This document shows positions 54,079 to 63,918 of a DNA stretch of 64,000 nucleotides, piece by piece. The position numbers and the translations under genes are program-made. A model generated the notes under the pieces. The model was not told the origin of the DNA, searched no databases, and saw nothing but the letters and a program-made list of their open reading frames with translations. Each line of letters starts with the position of its first letter. Within the stretch, counting starts at the first letter, position 1. The DNA is from Candidatus Omnitrophota bacterium (GTDB lineage Bacteria; Hinthialibacterota; Hinthialibacteria; OLB16), in assembly GCA_020632575.1 (NCBI GenBank), contig JACKFH010000020.1:4091-68090 (forward strand), given 5' to 3'.

Positions 54079-56907
54079 TCACTCTTTTAACATGTCCCGC
54101 CATTTGTGGCGCATAGCCACCAATTCGTTTTCCTGCTCGGGGCTGAAGGATCCAGCTCGTTGCGCGTAGGTGTCGATCCAGACAATGAATCGCTCGAGGC
54201 TTTCGTCATCCAGAAAGACTCCTTCATGACCCTCAGGATCCATGACCATTGAGAGCAAGGCGCTTGTTCTGGCGGCCCCCTCGCCGGCTATCGAGCGCCC
54301 CTCCAGATAGCGGTTTTTGACATGGTCGTTCAGGCTGGGAGTTCCGAAATTCACCAGCGAATCGTAAGCGCTGGCGGAGGCTAGGTTAAAAGACGCCGCC
54401 TTGGGATCCTCTCCTTCCTGATTGTGACAACTCACGCAATGTTGATCGAGGACGGGTTGAATCAACCGATCGAACCGGAGTGGCCAAGAGCCTTCCGGTC
54501 CCGGTTCGATCTTCGAGGGCACCCGCAATGAAGCGAGCGCTTGCTTCACTGGGGGCGCCTTGAGACGCGGTTCGTGGCAACCAATGCAACTCAGAGTTTG
54601 CCCGGGTTGGACATGAGTGGTGGTCCTCATCGTTTGAATCGCCATTCCCTGCCGGTCCAAAACCTGAAAGAAAACGATGACTCCGGCGGGAACTTCGAAG
54701 TAAGCGGAACCATCCTTCTCGACAGGGACTGTCCCCAGGACGCATTTACCCGGATCGTCCTTGGTGATCCCCAACTTGGGCGAGTCCATCGTGGGCTGCG
54801 TTTTCGCGGGAACGGCAACCACCCGAAGGTTTTGGATCTCCCCTTCCTCTACATTCGGCAATCCGGAGTAAACATCGGAAATGAGGAATCTCCCCTTCAT
54901 GTCCGAGTTCGGCCCGGAGCCACTCGCAAGGACTGGCGGGGTTTCGCGGGGACGAATCGGGATGGGGCACTCGGAACCGATCTCCGGGTCTCGGTGAAGG
55001 AGTTCCATGTTCCCTTCCGCGTCGAAAAGATACAGTCCCATTCCGTTGGGAGAACGGAGTTGCCCCTCACGGACTACTCGCTCTCGCGCCCAGGAAACCA
55101 AGTAGTAGCGCTCGGAAAGCGGCCATGGGCTCGCGTAGAAAGAGTCCGGCCAGTCTTCGATTTCGGGGAACGGAACCTCCGGGGTTAAACGGGTGATGGG
55201 GTCATCGCCCTCGGTTCCCACCGAGGGATCGAGAAGGACCAAACTGCCCATCGTTTGGGCATGGTGACCGGATGCGGTGAAGATGATTTTTTCTGAGCCC
55301 GGAATCGATCGGGGTTCGAATGTGCAATGCGGGGCCCGGGTAAAATTGCCGTAGACAATCCGGGCGTTGGAGCCATCGGGGTTCGTCCTCCACAACCCCA
55401 TGTAGGGCATGTTGTAACGGTCGACATAATCCCAGCGCGAGTAGAGCAGAGTCCCGTCATTGGCCACGCTCGGGGTCCATTCAAAGTTTTCAAATGGAGA
55501 AATGGCGCATAGGTTGCCGCCATCCGGATCCATGGCGTGGAGTGTGTAGACCGCGACCGGCCGCTGGGGGCCACCGCCGCAACGGACGTAACTGTCGGGC
55601 AGGTCTGGAGTCTCAAGCGTTTTTTGGGCGCTATCATAACCGCACTGAAGAGACTGCCCTCTGCGTGTGGAAAGAAAAACGATTCTGCCGTCGGGGAGAT
55701 ACCTGCCATCAAAGTTGTCATACTTTCCATGGGTGAGCTGACGCGGATTGGAGCCATCGAGATCCATCTCGTAGAGGTGGTAGAAGGCGTCTTCGGGGAT
55801 GTTGTCTTTGTTCAGTTTATCTGGCTCATCGGCGAGTCCCGGATATTGCTTGCACCAGGCGAAGAGGACTTTGTTCGCGTCGTAAGAAAGCATCGGCCTT
55901 AGGAAACTTCCCGACTCGGTGAACCTCTCACTGATACACTCGACCCTCGGGGAGTCACTCTGGAAATCCCGGAGAATGTAGAGGCCGCCGCCGGGGCGCG
56001 ACCACCAACCATAGTATTGATCGGACATGTGGCTGTAACTGCCCGGCACACGTTTCACAAAGAGGATCGAATCGAAATCGAGCAAGGGATTCCGAAGGGT
56101 CAGGGATCGTTGAAGCCAAAGGGCCGCAAAGTAGTCTTTTTCTCCCACCTCCCTCGGAGGTTCGGCGTCCAACTTCGCTTGCATCTCCTCGACCTCAAAC
56201 AGATCTTGGCCGACATCCAGGCCAGATTCTTTGAGGTCGGCAACCAAGCCCCGCGAGTGAACGAGAATCTCCACGACACGTTTTCGCCAATCGATTGATT
56301 GTACGGAGTCTTTTCCGGCCGACCACTGAGAGATCGAACTCTGGTTGGCGGGCTGGTTCAGCGCCAGGTTCTTGGCAGGTTCATGGGGACCGAAAACCTC
56401 GATCTCATCCAGGTGCAGAAAATCGTTATCCTGAAGCTGAATTCGAACGAACCGGGTTTCTATCTCATTGATCTCGACTTCGAGTGGCTGGTTATCGCTG
56501 AAGCCATAGAACTTTGTTCCGTCGTGGTAATAAACGGTTTTCCATTCTTTGCCGTCCTCGGACAAAAGGACCATGAGACGGAAAGCGCGTGGCGCCACGC
56601 CATCGCAGCGGTTCCAGATGACAACCCTGGAAACAGGTTGAACCTCACCAAGGTCGACTTGCCACCAAGGCCTGCCCTGCCTGTCCGTGTGAAATCCCCA
56701 GCCGCCATCGACGATTCCATCGCAGCCACCGGCAGCGTCGGATCGGGTGCTGGTTCCCAGATTTTCCCTGAGTAGCCAGTCGTTCTCGACCTGATTACGG
56801 AACAATAGGTCCCTCTCGTTTGGAGAAGCCCAAGCGAATAGGGCGAAGAAAACGGCCCCGTATAAAAAATAAAATGGTACTATTTTATGATTAATAGGGT
56901 GCATCAT
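54079..56907 (-). CDS. Secreted discoidin/PD40/diheme protein of the hydrazine-synthase-alpha-like family (intact)
   Basis: 942 residues starting with GGAGG seven bases upstream. Signal peptide (to ~27), an F5/8 type C (discoidin) domain (~35-175: GWGFHTDRQGRPWWQVDLG ... VRIQLQDNDFLHLDEIEVFG), a helical region (~205-265), RNPLLDFDSILFVKR (~272-286, HZS-alpha-like entry), PD40/WD-like blades (DGSNPRQLTHGKYDNFDGRYLPDGRIVFLSTRR) and two heme motifs: CIGCHE at 774 and CVSCHN at 824, the latter in a planctomycete-cytochrome-like end. Its discoidin domain suggests binding to a polymer. The reaction is unknown; homology to HZS-alpha does not imply hydrazine synthesis, as the beta/gamma subunits are absent. 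Confidence 0.87.
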   Translation of the reverse strand: MMHPINHKIVPFYFLYGAVFFALFAWASPNERDLLFRNQVENDWLLRENLGTSTRSDAAGGCDGIVDGGWGFHTDRQGRPWWQVDLGEVQPVSRVVIWNRCDGVAPRAFRLMVLLSEDGKEWKTVYYHDGTKFYGFSDNQPLEVEINEIETRFVRIQLQDNDFLHLDEIEVFGPHEPAKNLALNQPANQSSISQWSAGKDSVQSIDWRKRVVEILVHSRGLVADLKESGLDVGQDLFEVEEMQAKLDAEPPREVGEKDYFAALWLQRSLTLRNPLLDFDSILFVKRVPGSYSHMSDQYYGWWSRPGGGLYILRDFQSDSPRVECISERFTESGSFLRPMLSYDANKVLFAWCKQYPGLADEPDKLNKDNIPEDAFYHLYEMDLDGSNPRQLTHGKYDNFDGRYLPDGRIVFLSTRRGQSLQCGYDSAQKTLETPDLPDSYVRCGGGPQRPVAVYTLHAMDPDGGNLCAISPFENFEWTPSVANDGTLLYSRWDYVDRYNMPYMGLWRTNPDGSNARIVYGNFTRAPHCTFEPRSIPGSEKIIFTASGHHAQTMGSLVLLDPSVGTEGDDPITRLTPEVPFPEIEDWPDSFYASPWPLSERYYLVSWARERVVREGQLRSPNGMGLYLFDAEGNMELLHRDPEIGSECPIPIRPRETPPVLASGSGPNSDMKGRFLISDVYSGLPNVEEGEIQNLRVVAVPAKTQPTMDSPKLGITKDDPGKCVLGTVPVEKDGSAYFEVPAGVIVFFQVLDRQGMAIQTMRTTTHVQPGQTLSCIGCHEPRLKAPPVKQALASLRVPSKIEPGPEGSWPLRFDRLIQPVLDQHCVSCHNQEGEDPKAASFNLASASAYDSLVNFGTPSLNDHVKNRYLEGRSIAGEGAARTSALLSMVMDPEGHEGVFLDDESLERFIVWIDTYAQRAGSFSPEQENELVAMRHKWRDMLKE

Positions 56908-57066
56908 CCCGCCTCCTCAAACCAAGACCAAGCCGATTTTCAGCCTTTTTTGCGGTCTCGGCTACCCCATTTCTTTCGCGTTTCTAGCTCGCAGGTTGGA
57001 GGAATCGAGTTCTTCTTCTAAACCGGGGCCATGAGGACTGTTGATTCCATTGACCTTCTCGGCATC

Positions 57067-59529
57067 TCAGTGGACGGGGATGGGACCGCTGAAACGGAAT
57101 CGGTGGACCGGGAGGGGACACTCCGAGTCGACCCCTTTGACGCTTTTCCAGATGATCTCATTGAGCGCGAACATCGGTGCACGGTCGTATTCGGAAAAGT
57201 CCATACGCAGAGATTCCTCCGCTCCCCAGGCGGTTTTGGGATTCTTCTCATCGAGATCGATATTTGGCTTGAGGTGGGCGTACTCCACCGGGTGGGCCTG
57301 GTCGGTGAACGCGGCATACATCGGTGTCGCGGCCGCATCGTACTGGCTCATCGGTTGTAACCCCAATAGGAGTTCAATGGTGCGAAGGACGGAACAGGTG
57401 GTGTAATGGGTGCTGTCCACATACCCGCGTCGAGCATAAGGACTGGCAAGCAATCCCACCGTTCGGCGAGCGTCGACATGATCCGGACCGTCCTGGGCGT
57501 CATCCTCAATGGTGAAGACCGCCATCTCTGGCCAGTAATGGCTGTGTGAAACGCGGTCCAGAATCTGGCCCAATGCATAGTCATTGCTGGCGACACAGGC
57601 CCGTGTCGTGGGTTTATCCGGTGAGGTCCCATGTGTGTGGTCTTCGGGTAGGGCCAACACAATAAAATTCGGGAGACGTTTTTCCGGGTCTGGGTTGTCG
57701 AAATTCTTGTCGTATTCGTCGAACTCACGAATGAATTCGGCGGCGTTTTCCGTATCGCGCGCGCCCCACGACAAGTAATTGGGAGCGATGTGCCCCTCCA
57801 ATCGAGCGAAGGCGGCGTTTATGGGTTTCATCGTGCCTTTTTCGCTTTGGCGTTCGGCAAACTCACCATAGGTCCGATAAGTGAGGCCTTTCATGGCGCA
57901 TTGGTCCCAGAGATAACCAGAGGGGGGAATCATCGCCTCGGAGCGTGGAGCCAAACTCTTCCCGCCATAAGCGGCGGGCCAGGATTTCTCCACATAATCG
58001 GTGGCGTAAGCGGCGTTGGACCATTGGTGTCCATCGGCGCTGACCTCGGCATCGCAATAGAGATTGTCGAATAACACAAACTGTTCGGCGATGGCGTGAT
58101 GGTTCGGTGTGGTCTCCTTTCCGAAAAGGCACAAGTTGGGATCGCCGTTGCCCTGGGGAAGATCGCCAAAAACCTGATCGTAGGTGCGATTCTCTTTGAT
58201 GATGTAGAGCACATGTTTGATGGGTGACCCGGCCCCAACAACACTGGGAACCACGGAGGGTGTGCCTGAGGTTGGCGCCGCTTGCGCCAATAGTTCGTCG
58301 TTGTAAGGACAGTTTGCATAGACCTGTCGTGTCAGTTCAGGAAGCCGGGACCGATACTCATCGATTTCGAGGGTGTTGACCGCTCCCTCCATCAGAGTCT
58401 TGATCGTTTCGGTTTTCTCGTTCTCTTTGGGGTTTGGTCGCCTGGGCCCCTGGGGAGTGGGATAGGACCCGAGGCCTTTGGAATTTCCAATAAAAAGTTT
58501 CTCGCCATCCGGGCTGACAGCCAGGGCGGATGGGTACCAACCTGCCGGAATGAATCCCAAAACCGTGGTTTCCTCGGGCTCCTCGACGTCCACGACACAG
58601 ATGTTGTTGTTATCCGCGTTGGCGACATACAAAGTCTCCTCTTCGGGATCGAGACAAAGCGCATTGGGTGTCGAACCTTCCGGGGCGCGTTCGTAGAGCG
58701 AGGTCACGATGGTTCCGATGGCTCTTCCTTTCTCCGTATCAACCAGAGTGACTGCGTTATCGTTGGAGCAGCACACATACAGGATCCCTTTACTCGATAA
58801 GACCATGTCGGTGGGATTGTCCCCGACTCCGATGGTTGCCGTGGTTTTCAGGGAATTCGTGTCGATGACACTGACTGTGTCCGCGGCCCAGTTCGAACAG
58901 TACAGAGTTTTTCCATCGGAGGTCAGGACAAGGTCGCAGGGATTTCTTTCGACTCCGACACGACCCACCGACTCCCCAGTCTTGGTATCGAAAACAACGA
59001 CCTCGTTGCGCTCGCGGTTGGCGGCGTACAGCAAATCTTTCTGGGGATGGTGCGCGAGGCCCGACCAGAAGATCTCCGCCTGCGGGAGATCTTGCTTGAG
59101 GTGGGCAAGCGGGGTTTCGCTGAGGATTTCATCCCGATACTCGAAAACGTAGATGGGGGCGCGGCTCTCCTTGCTCCTCTTGTCGTTTCCGCCCGAGACG
59201 TAAAGTTTGGAACCATCGGGACTCCAGGCCAATCCGAACCAGGCGGTGGGGACCGGCACTTGTTGCCGAACCTCTCCCGAGGCAGCGTCGATGATCACGA
59301 GACTGTGTGGGTTGTACCCGCAGGTGAGCGCAACCACTCCCCGTCCATCCGGGGTGGGAACGAGATTAAGAATCAGGTCGTTGGTTTCGACAGACTTCCC
59401 GACCGGTGTGATCCTCCACCCATTCGGCAGTTCATAACCCTCCTTTGTGGGACCCGGCCACTCCGCGGAAAAGGTCGAAGGGCTGATCACCAAGAGGAGT
59501 AATAGGGAAATTGAATGGATGTGTCTCAT
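57067..59529 (-). CDS. Secreted YncE-like propeller fused to alkaline-phosphatase-superfamily phosphoesterase
   Basis: 820 residues. Signal peptide (SISLLLLLVISPSTFSA), a YVTN/YncE propeller (~40-345; VGRVGVERNPCDLVLTSDGKTLYCSNWAADTVSVIDT) and a C-terminal phosphoesterase domain (~430-740) starting PIKHVLYIIKENRTYDQVFGDL, with HDH-type metal ligands in NFIVLALPEDHTHG and FTIEDDAQDGPDHVDARR. This is the bifunctional YncE/alkaline phosphatase family of Planctomycetes and Acidobacteria, acting outside the cytoplasm; natural substrates are unknown. It lies 159 bases upstream of the 54079-56907 gene and may share its transcript. Confidence 0.9.
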   Translation of the reverse strand: MRHIHSISLLLLLVISPSTFSAEWPGPTKEGYELPNGWRITPVGKSVETNDLILNLVPTPDGRGVVALTCGYNPHSLVIIDAASGEVRQQVPVPTAWFGLAWSPDGSKLYVSGGNDKRSKESRAPIYVFEYRDEILSETPLAHLKQDLPQAEIFWSGLAHHPQKDLLYAANRERNEVVVFDTKTGESVGRVGVERNPCDLVLTSDGKTLYCSNWAADTVSVIDTNSLKTTATIGVGDNPTDMVLSSKGILYVCCSNDNAVTLVDTEKGRAIGTIVTSLYERAPEGSTPNALCLDPEEETLYVANADNNNICVVDVEEPEETTVLGFIPAGWYPSALAVSPDGEKLFIGNSKGLGSYPTPQGPRRPNPKENEKTETIKTLMEGAVNTLEIDEYRSRLPELTRQVYANCPYNDELLAQAAPTSGTPSVVPSVVGAGSPIKHVLYIIKENRTYDQVFGDLPQGNGDPNLCLFGKETTPNHHAIAEQFVLFDNLYCDAEVSADGHQWSNAAYATDYVEKSWPAAYGGKSLAPRSEAMIPPSGYLWDQCAMKGLTYRTYGEFAERQSEKGTMKPINAAFARLEGHIAPNYLSWGARDTENAAEFIREFDEYDKNFDNPDPEKRLPNFIVLALPEDHTHGTSPDKPTTRACVASNDYALGQILDRVSHSHYWPEMAVFTIEDDAQDGPDHVDARRTVGLLASPYARRGYVDSTHYTTCSVLRTIELLLGLQPMSQYDAAATPMYAAFTDQAHPVEYAHLKPNIDLDEKNPKTAWGAEESLRMDFSEYDRAPMFALNEIIWKSVKGVDSECPLPVHRFRFSGPIPVH

Positions 59530-59690
59530 TTTCTCATTCCAGTCTTTATTTGAAGGTGGGACAAACTTGCACCATTATACCACAGCCTGAAATAAGAGCG
59601 TTCCCTTTTGCATGTGAATCCGTGTGCCGGGCCAGGATCTCGAGGGTGAATTCCTTATGATGCTTGACGCGGCGTAATCCAGTTGCTCGC

Positions 59691-60086
59691 TCAGTCTGTG
59701 ACTGCAATTAGGAAGACTGCGGTAATTACTCCTGCGACGGCGATTAGCGCTGATAGAAGAAGGCTCAATAATCCACTCCCGACAGGAAGTTCGTCTTCCT
59801 CATTTCCAATAAGAAGTCGGAAACGCGCATATATGAATCCAGCAGCCGCACTGGTTAGAGATCCAAGGACAACCAAGCCGGTTCCCATCCAAAAAGTGAA
59901 CGGTTTGGGAAGCCAGCCGGCTACCAATTTCACGTCATTCATCCGCAAAACGAGTCCAAATCGATCAAGAACGAACCCAATCCCCATGAGAGTCAAACAC
60001 AACCTGAGCCATGACAACATCGTGCGCTCGGCGGACAAGATGGTGAGTCGTGGGCCCAGTTTCTCCAGTTCGGAATCGTTTTTCAT
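59691..60086 (-). CDS. DUF202-type membrane protein
   Basis: 131 residues from ATG 60086 (AGGAG eight bases upstream; a frame to 60128 has no signal). DUF202 proteins are small, with about three TM helices; here at ~28-48, ~62-85 and ~105-128. The family motif ILSAERTMLSWLRLCLTLMGIGFVLDRFG is present near the N-terminus. Function unknown; it is a lone gene diverging from the alternative complex III operon across a 284-base gap, in which I see no further gene. Confidence 0.85.
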   Translation of the reverse strand: MKNDSELEKLGPRLTILSAERTMLSWLRLCLTLMGIGFVLDRFGLVLRMNDVKLVAGWLPKPFTFWMGTGLVVLGSLTSAAAGFIYARFRLLIGNEEDELPVGSGLLSLLLSALIAVAGVITAVFLIAVTD

Positions 60087-60370
60087 TGATTCTTCTCCTT
60101 TCAAATATCTGTGACTCTTACTCTTCAAAATATCTGCTCTGGGAGATTTGGATCAAGAGTGTCTAGTTCTAAGACCAGGCAAGCCAGAAAAAGATTTACA
60201 CTCGGAACTTGAATTATTGAGGCGCTTTGCGATAGGTAATTTTTGAATTTTCAGGGATTCCCCGATACCCAAACGCCCGATGGTTCGTTAATCCTTAGAG
60301 GATAACGGTCGCTTAAGAATGAAGGGGTCTGCCCTTCTGGAAGCAACTCTGAAAAGGTTCGCATCGACCC

Positions 60371-61027
60371 GTGCCTCAAATCTTTCACCAAAGCGCGAAT
60401 GTCCTCGCAAGATTCCTGATCGTCTCTTTGGTTATCCTTATATTCACAGTAAGCGCGGTCGCAGTTGCGTACTATCGATCTTCTTATTCCACCAAAGTCG
60501 GGGTGACCATCGACCAACCCGTTCCTTTCAGTCACCAACACCATGTTCAAGTCCTTGGTGTCGATTGCCGTTTTTGTCACAACTCGGTTGAAACCAGCAA
60601 AACGGCCAGCCTCCCCGCCACTGAGATATGCATGAAGTGTCACTCCCAGTTGTGGACCAACGCAAATCTCCTCGCTCCGGTGCGGGAGAGTTTCGAGAAC
60701 AACGAACCGATTCATTGGAATCGAGTTCACAAACTTCCCGACTTCGTTTTCTTCAATCACAGCATCCATGTCTCCAAAGGGATCGGATGTTCGACATGCC
60801 ATGGAAGGGTGGATCGAATGCCGCTGATGGCCAAGGCCGAATCCCTCCACATGCAGTGGTGCCTACAGTGTCACCGCAACCCGGAGATTTTTGTCCGCCC
60901 GAAGGATCAGGTTTTCGAGATGACCTACCCGCTGGAACCCAACCCTGAGCAAGCGGGACAACAACTCGTGGAGACGAATCAAATCCAAACGAGAGGATTG
61001 ACCGACTGTCAGACATGCCACCGTTAA
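60371..61027 (+). CDS. actA: Alternative complex III subunit ActA, pentaheme cytochrome c
   Basis: 218 residues from GTG 60371 (PQIFHQSANVLARF is the usual ActA start). One N-terminal TM helix (~12-34) anchors the protein, and five CXXCH heme sites follow: C66-H70, C87-H91, C140-H144, C164-H168 and C213-H217. ActA is the pentaheme subunit of the quinol:electron-acceptor oxidoreductase that replaces cytochrome bc1 in many Planctomycetes, Bacteroidetes and others. The gene overlaps actB by 13 bases. Confidence 0.93.
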   Translation: MPQIFHQSANVLARFLIVSLVILIFTVSAVAVAYYRSSYSTKVGVTIDQPVPFSHQHHVQVLGVDCRFCHNSVETSKTASLPATEICMKCHSQLWTNANLLAPVRESFENNEPIHWNRVHKLPDFVFFNHSIHVSKGIGCSTCHGRVDRMPLMAKAESLHMQWCLQCHRNPEIFVRPKDQVFEMTYPLEPNPEQAGQQLVETNQIQTRGLTDCQTCHR

Positions 61028-63918
61028 CCGCCCCAAATCCCCCGCCCACCGGGTTTGAAAACTGTCACAGTGAGGCGATGGGGGAACGCGATCCCTCGCG
61101 TCGGAGGTTCCTCCACTGGATGTCCTCCTCCCTCGCGCTGACCGGATTGGTCGGTTGTGGGAGCCAGCCGGAAAATCTGCTGCCCTATGTCCATCAACCC
61201 GAGGAGATTGTTCCGGGCAAGCCGCTTTATTACGCCACGACGCTCCCATTCGCAGGATTCGCCCAAGGAGTTCTGGCGGAATGCCACATGGGGAGGCCGA
61301 CCAAGATCGAAGGGAATCCCCTTCACCCCGCGAGCACCCAGCGGGTCGAGGAGTTTGAGGCCCCACAGAGATGGGGGGCGACCACTGTCCATTCTCAGTC
61401 CGCGGTGCTCGACCTCTACGACCCCGACCGTTCCAAGAGTATTCAACACCGCGGAAGGGTTGGAACGTGGGAGCCTTTTCTGGATTGGGTCCAAACAAAG
61501 ATCGACGCCTACGACGGGAACGGGGGGAAAGGTTTTCGCATCCTGACGAGAACGTTCACCTCGCCAAGTTTGACTTCTAAATTTCAAGAGTTATTGAATC
61601 GTTATCCCCAAGCAAAGTGGATTCTTTACGATCCGATCGGGGACGATTCGATTCGTCAGGGCGCCCAACTCGCCTTCGGCGAACGGGTCGACACGATTCA
61701 TCATTTCGACCGGGCCGAGGTGGTGGTCGCTCTCGATTCCGATTTTCTCACCACCGGTCCGGCCTCGGTCCATGACGCGCACGCTTTCATGACCCGACGC
61801 CGCGAGGGAGTGGAAAGTGGCGCCATGAATCGACTCTATTCCATCGAGACCAGTTCCACGCCAACGGGCGTGGTGGCCGATCATCGACTCCCTTTAAAAC
61901 CTTCTCAATTCGAAACCTTTGTTTGGGCATTGGCTCAGCGTGTGGGCGTGAACATCGAACCGGTCGACGAATCCGGTTTGGACCAAGAATTTTTGGATCG
62001 CTTGGTAAACGACCTCAAGGATCATCGGGGAAGTTCCCTCTTCATTGCTGGTTCCTGGACCTCGGCGAGAACGCATGCGCTCGTTCACGCGATGAACCAG
62101 GTTCTCGGCAATGTGGGCAAGACGGTCGTCTATACCGAACCGGTTGTTCCTTTCGAGGAAGATCCCTCGCAGTCTCTCGCCGAACTTGTCCAAGAGATGA
62201 ACGATGGCGAGGTCGAGACCCTCCTGGTTTTCGATGGCAATCCCAATTACGACACACCAGCCGATCTGAAATTCGCGGAGGCCTACGAAAAAGTCCCCGA
62301 GAGGATCCACTACGGTCTCTACCACAACGAGACCGCCCTCCGTTCGCATTGGCACATCCCGGCCGCGCACCCGCTGGAGTCCTGGGGGGACGCGCGAGCT
62401 TATGATGGAACGGCGAGTCTTTCGCAACCGACCATCGCGCCACTCTATGGCGGCCGGACTCCGCAAGAGGTGTTGGCCGCCTTTCTGAAACGCCCCGCGC
62501 ATACTCCGCTTCAACTCGTCCAGGATTATTGGCGAACTCGTCTTGGAGAGGAGTCGGATTTCACGATCCAATGGAACCGGGCTCTGCGCGACGGAGTCAT
62601 CCCCGACACTCGATCTCCCTCGAAAGAGGTTTCGCTCCGATCTCTCGATCTGGAGCCACCAAAGCCAAATAAAGATGATTCGCTCGAAGTGGTGTTCCGC
62701 CCCGATCCCTCGGTTTGGGACGGAAGCCTCTGCAACAACGGTTGGCTTCAGGAACTCCCCAAGCCGATCACGCGACTCACCTGGGACAATTCCGCGATCC
62801 TCGGCCCCGATACCGCCTCGAAACAAGGGTTGGAAATGGGCGATGAAGTCACCCTTGCGTTGCATGAAAGAACCATCAACGCGCCTGTCTTCATCCTGCC
62901 TGGACATCCCGAGGGCTCGGTTACACTCCATCTGGGCTATGGCCGCACTCGAAGCGGCGCCAATGGTGACGGTGTCGGTTTCAACGCTTACCAACTCAGA
63001 ACCTCGACCGCGCCCTGGACGGATGCTGGTCTCACGCTCACTCCCACCGGAAAGCATAAAGATCTCGCGACTACCCAGCACCACCATCGGATGGAAGGTC
63101 GTGAGCCGTTGCACCTCCTCACCCTGGCTGAGTATCGAGATCAAAAAGACGAAGCCAGCGAGGAGGAGAAACTGGCGGCGATGTACGACCCCTACGAATA
63201 CCCCGATGAGGCCTGGGGGATGAACATCGATCTGACGAAATGCATTGGATGCAACGCCTGTGTTGTCGCCTGCCAGTCCGAGAACTCGATCCCGGTGGTG
63301 GGAAAAGAACAAGTCTTAGCCGGACGGGAGATGCATTGGATCCGAATCGACAGTTATTTCGAGGAGGAGTCCCCCACCCCGAACGCGCAGTTCCAACCGG
63401 TCACCTGCATGCACTGCGAGAACGCGCCCTGCGAGGTGGTCTGCCCGGTGGGTGCAACTCAGCACAGCCATGACGGTCTCAATGAGATGATTTACAACCG
63501 CTGCATCGGCACCCGCTATTGTTCCAACAACTGCCCCTATAAGGTTCGCCGGTTCAACTTCCTGCAGTTTTCCGACGCAGATACCGAATCGTTGAAACTC
63601 CAGCGCAACCCCGATGTGACAGTCCGAAGCCGTGGCGTGATGGAGAAATGCACTTACTGCATCCAACGCATCAGCGAGGCGCGCATCGACGCTCGCAAGG
63701 AGAACCGGCCGATCCGCGATGGCGAAATTGTCACCGCCTGCCAGGCCGCTTGCCCCACCGAAACGATCGTGTTCGGCGACCTCAATAAGAAGGGAAGCGC
63801 GGTCTCGAGGAAAGCGGTCCAAAAGGAGAACTATCAACTGCTTCGTGAATTGGATACGCGACCGAGGACGAGTTACCTCGCGCGGATCACCAACCCCAAG
63901 GAAGGGGATGCCGTATGA
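61015..63918 (+). CDS. actB: Alternative complex III subunit ActB (molybdopterin-fold and Fe-S protein)
   Basis: 967 residues with the Tat leader SRRRFLHWMSSSLALTGLVGC near the N-terminus. Residues ~60-650 form the molybdopterin-oxidoreductase-like region that lacks the cofactor in this family; residues ~735-935 form an NrfC/PsrB-type ferredoxin domain with CIGCNACVVACQ (743), CMHCENAPCEVVCP (798), CIGTRYCSNNCPYK (~830), CTYC (879) and CQAACPTE (909). It should sit on the periplasmic face and pass electrons between quinol-linked NrfD subunits and ActA. The N-terminus is shorter than I expect: the segment usually found before the Tat motif is largely missing. Confidence 0.93.
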   Translation: MPPLTAPNPPPTGFENCHSEAMGERDPSRRRFLHWMSSSLALTGLVGCGSQPENLLPYVHQPEEIVPGKPLYYATTLPFAGFAQGVLAECHMGRPTKIEGNPLHPASTQRVEEFEAPQRWGATTVHSQSAVLDLYDPDRSKSIQHRGRVGTWEPFLDWVQTKIDAYDGNGGKGFRILTRTFTSPSLTSKFQELLNRYPQAKWILYDPIGDDSIRQGAQLAFGERVDTIHHFDRAEVVVALDSDFLTTGPASVHDAHAFMTRRREGVESGAMNRLYSIETSSTPTGVVADHRLPLKPSQFETFVWALAQRVGVNIEPVDESGLDQEFLDRLVNDLKDHRGSSLFIAGSWTSARTHALVHAMNQVLGNVGKTVVYTEPVVPFEEDPSQSLAELVQEMNDGEVETLLVFDGNPNYDTPADLKFAEAYEKVPERIHYGLYHNETALRSHWHIPAAHPLESWGDARAYDGTASLSQPTIAPLYGGRTPQEVLAAFLKRPAHTPLQLVQDYWRTRLGEESDFTIQWNRALRDGVIPDTRSPSKEVSLRSLDLEPPKPNKDDSLEVVFRPDPSVWDGSLCNNGWLQELPKPITRLTWDNSAILGPDTASKQGLEMGDEVTLALHERTINAPVFILPGHPEGSVTLHLGYGRTRSGANGDGVGFNAYQLRTSTAPWTDAGLTLTPTGKHKDLATTQHHHRMEGREPLHLLTLAEYRDQKDEASEEEKLAAMYDPYEYPDEAWGMNIDLTKCIGCNACVVACQSENSIPVVGKEQVLAGREMHWIRIDSYFEEESPTPNAQFQPVTCMHCENAPCEVVCPVGATQHSHDGLNEMIYNRCIGTRYCSNNCPYKVRRFNFLQFSDADTESLKLQRNPDVTVRSRGVMEKCTYCIQRISEARIDARKENRPIRDGEIVTACQAACPTETIVFGDLNKKGSAVSRKAVQKENYQLLRELDTRPRTSYLARITNPKEGDAV

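Noticed and set aside
47208..56907. Hydrazine synthesis (anammox) by the HZS-alpha-like proteins
   Set aside because: No beta/gamma hydrazine synthase subunits or hydrazine dehydrogenase are present, and the alpha-like domain is known outside anammox bacteria.
61894..63312. 472-codon minus-strand frame opposite actB
   Set aside because: It is antisense to a strongly supported ActB; no known domain, and its length comes from high GC third positions.
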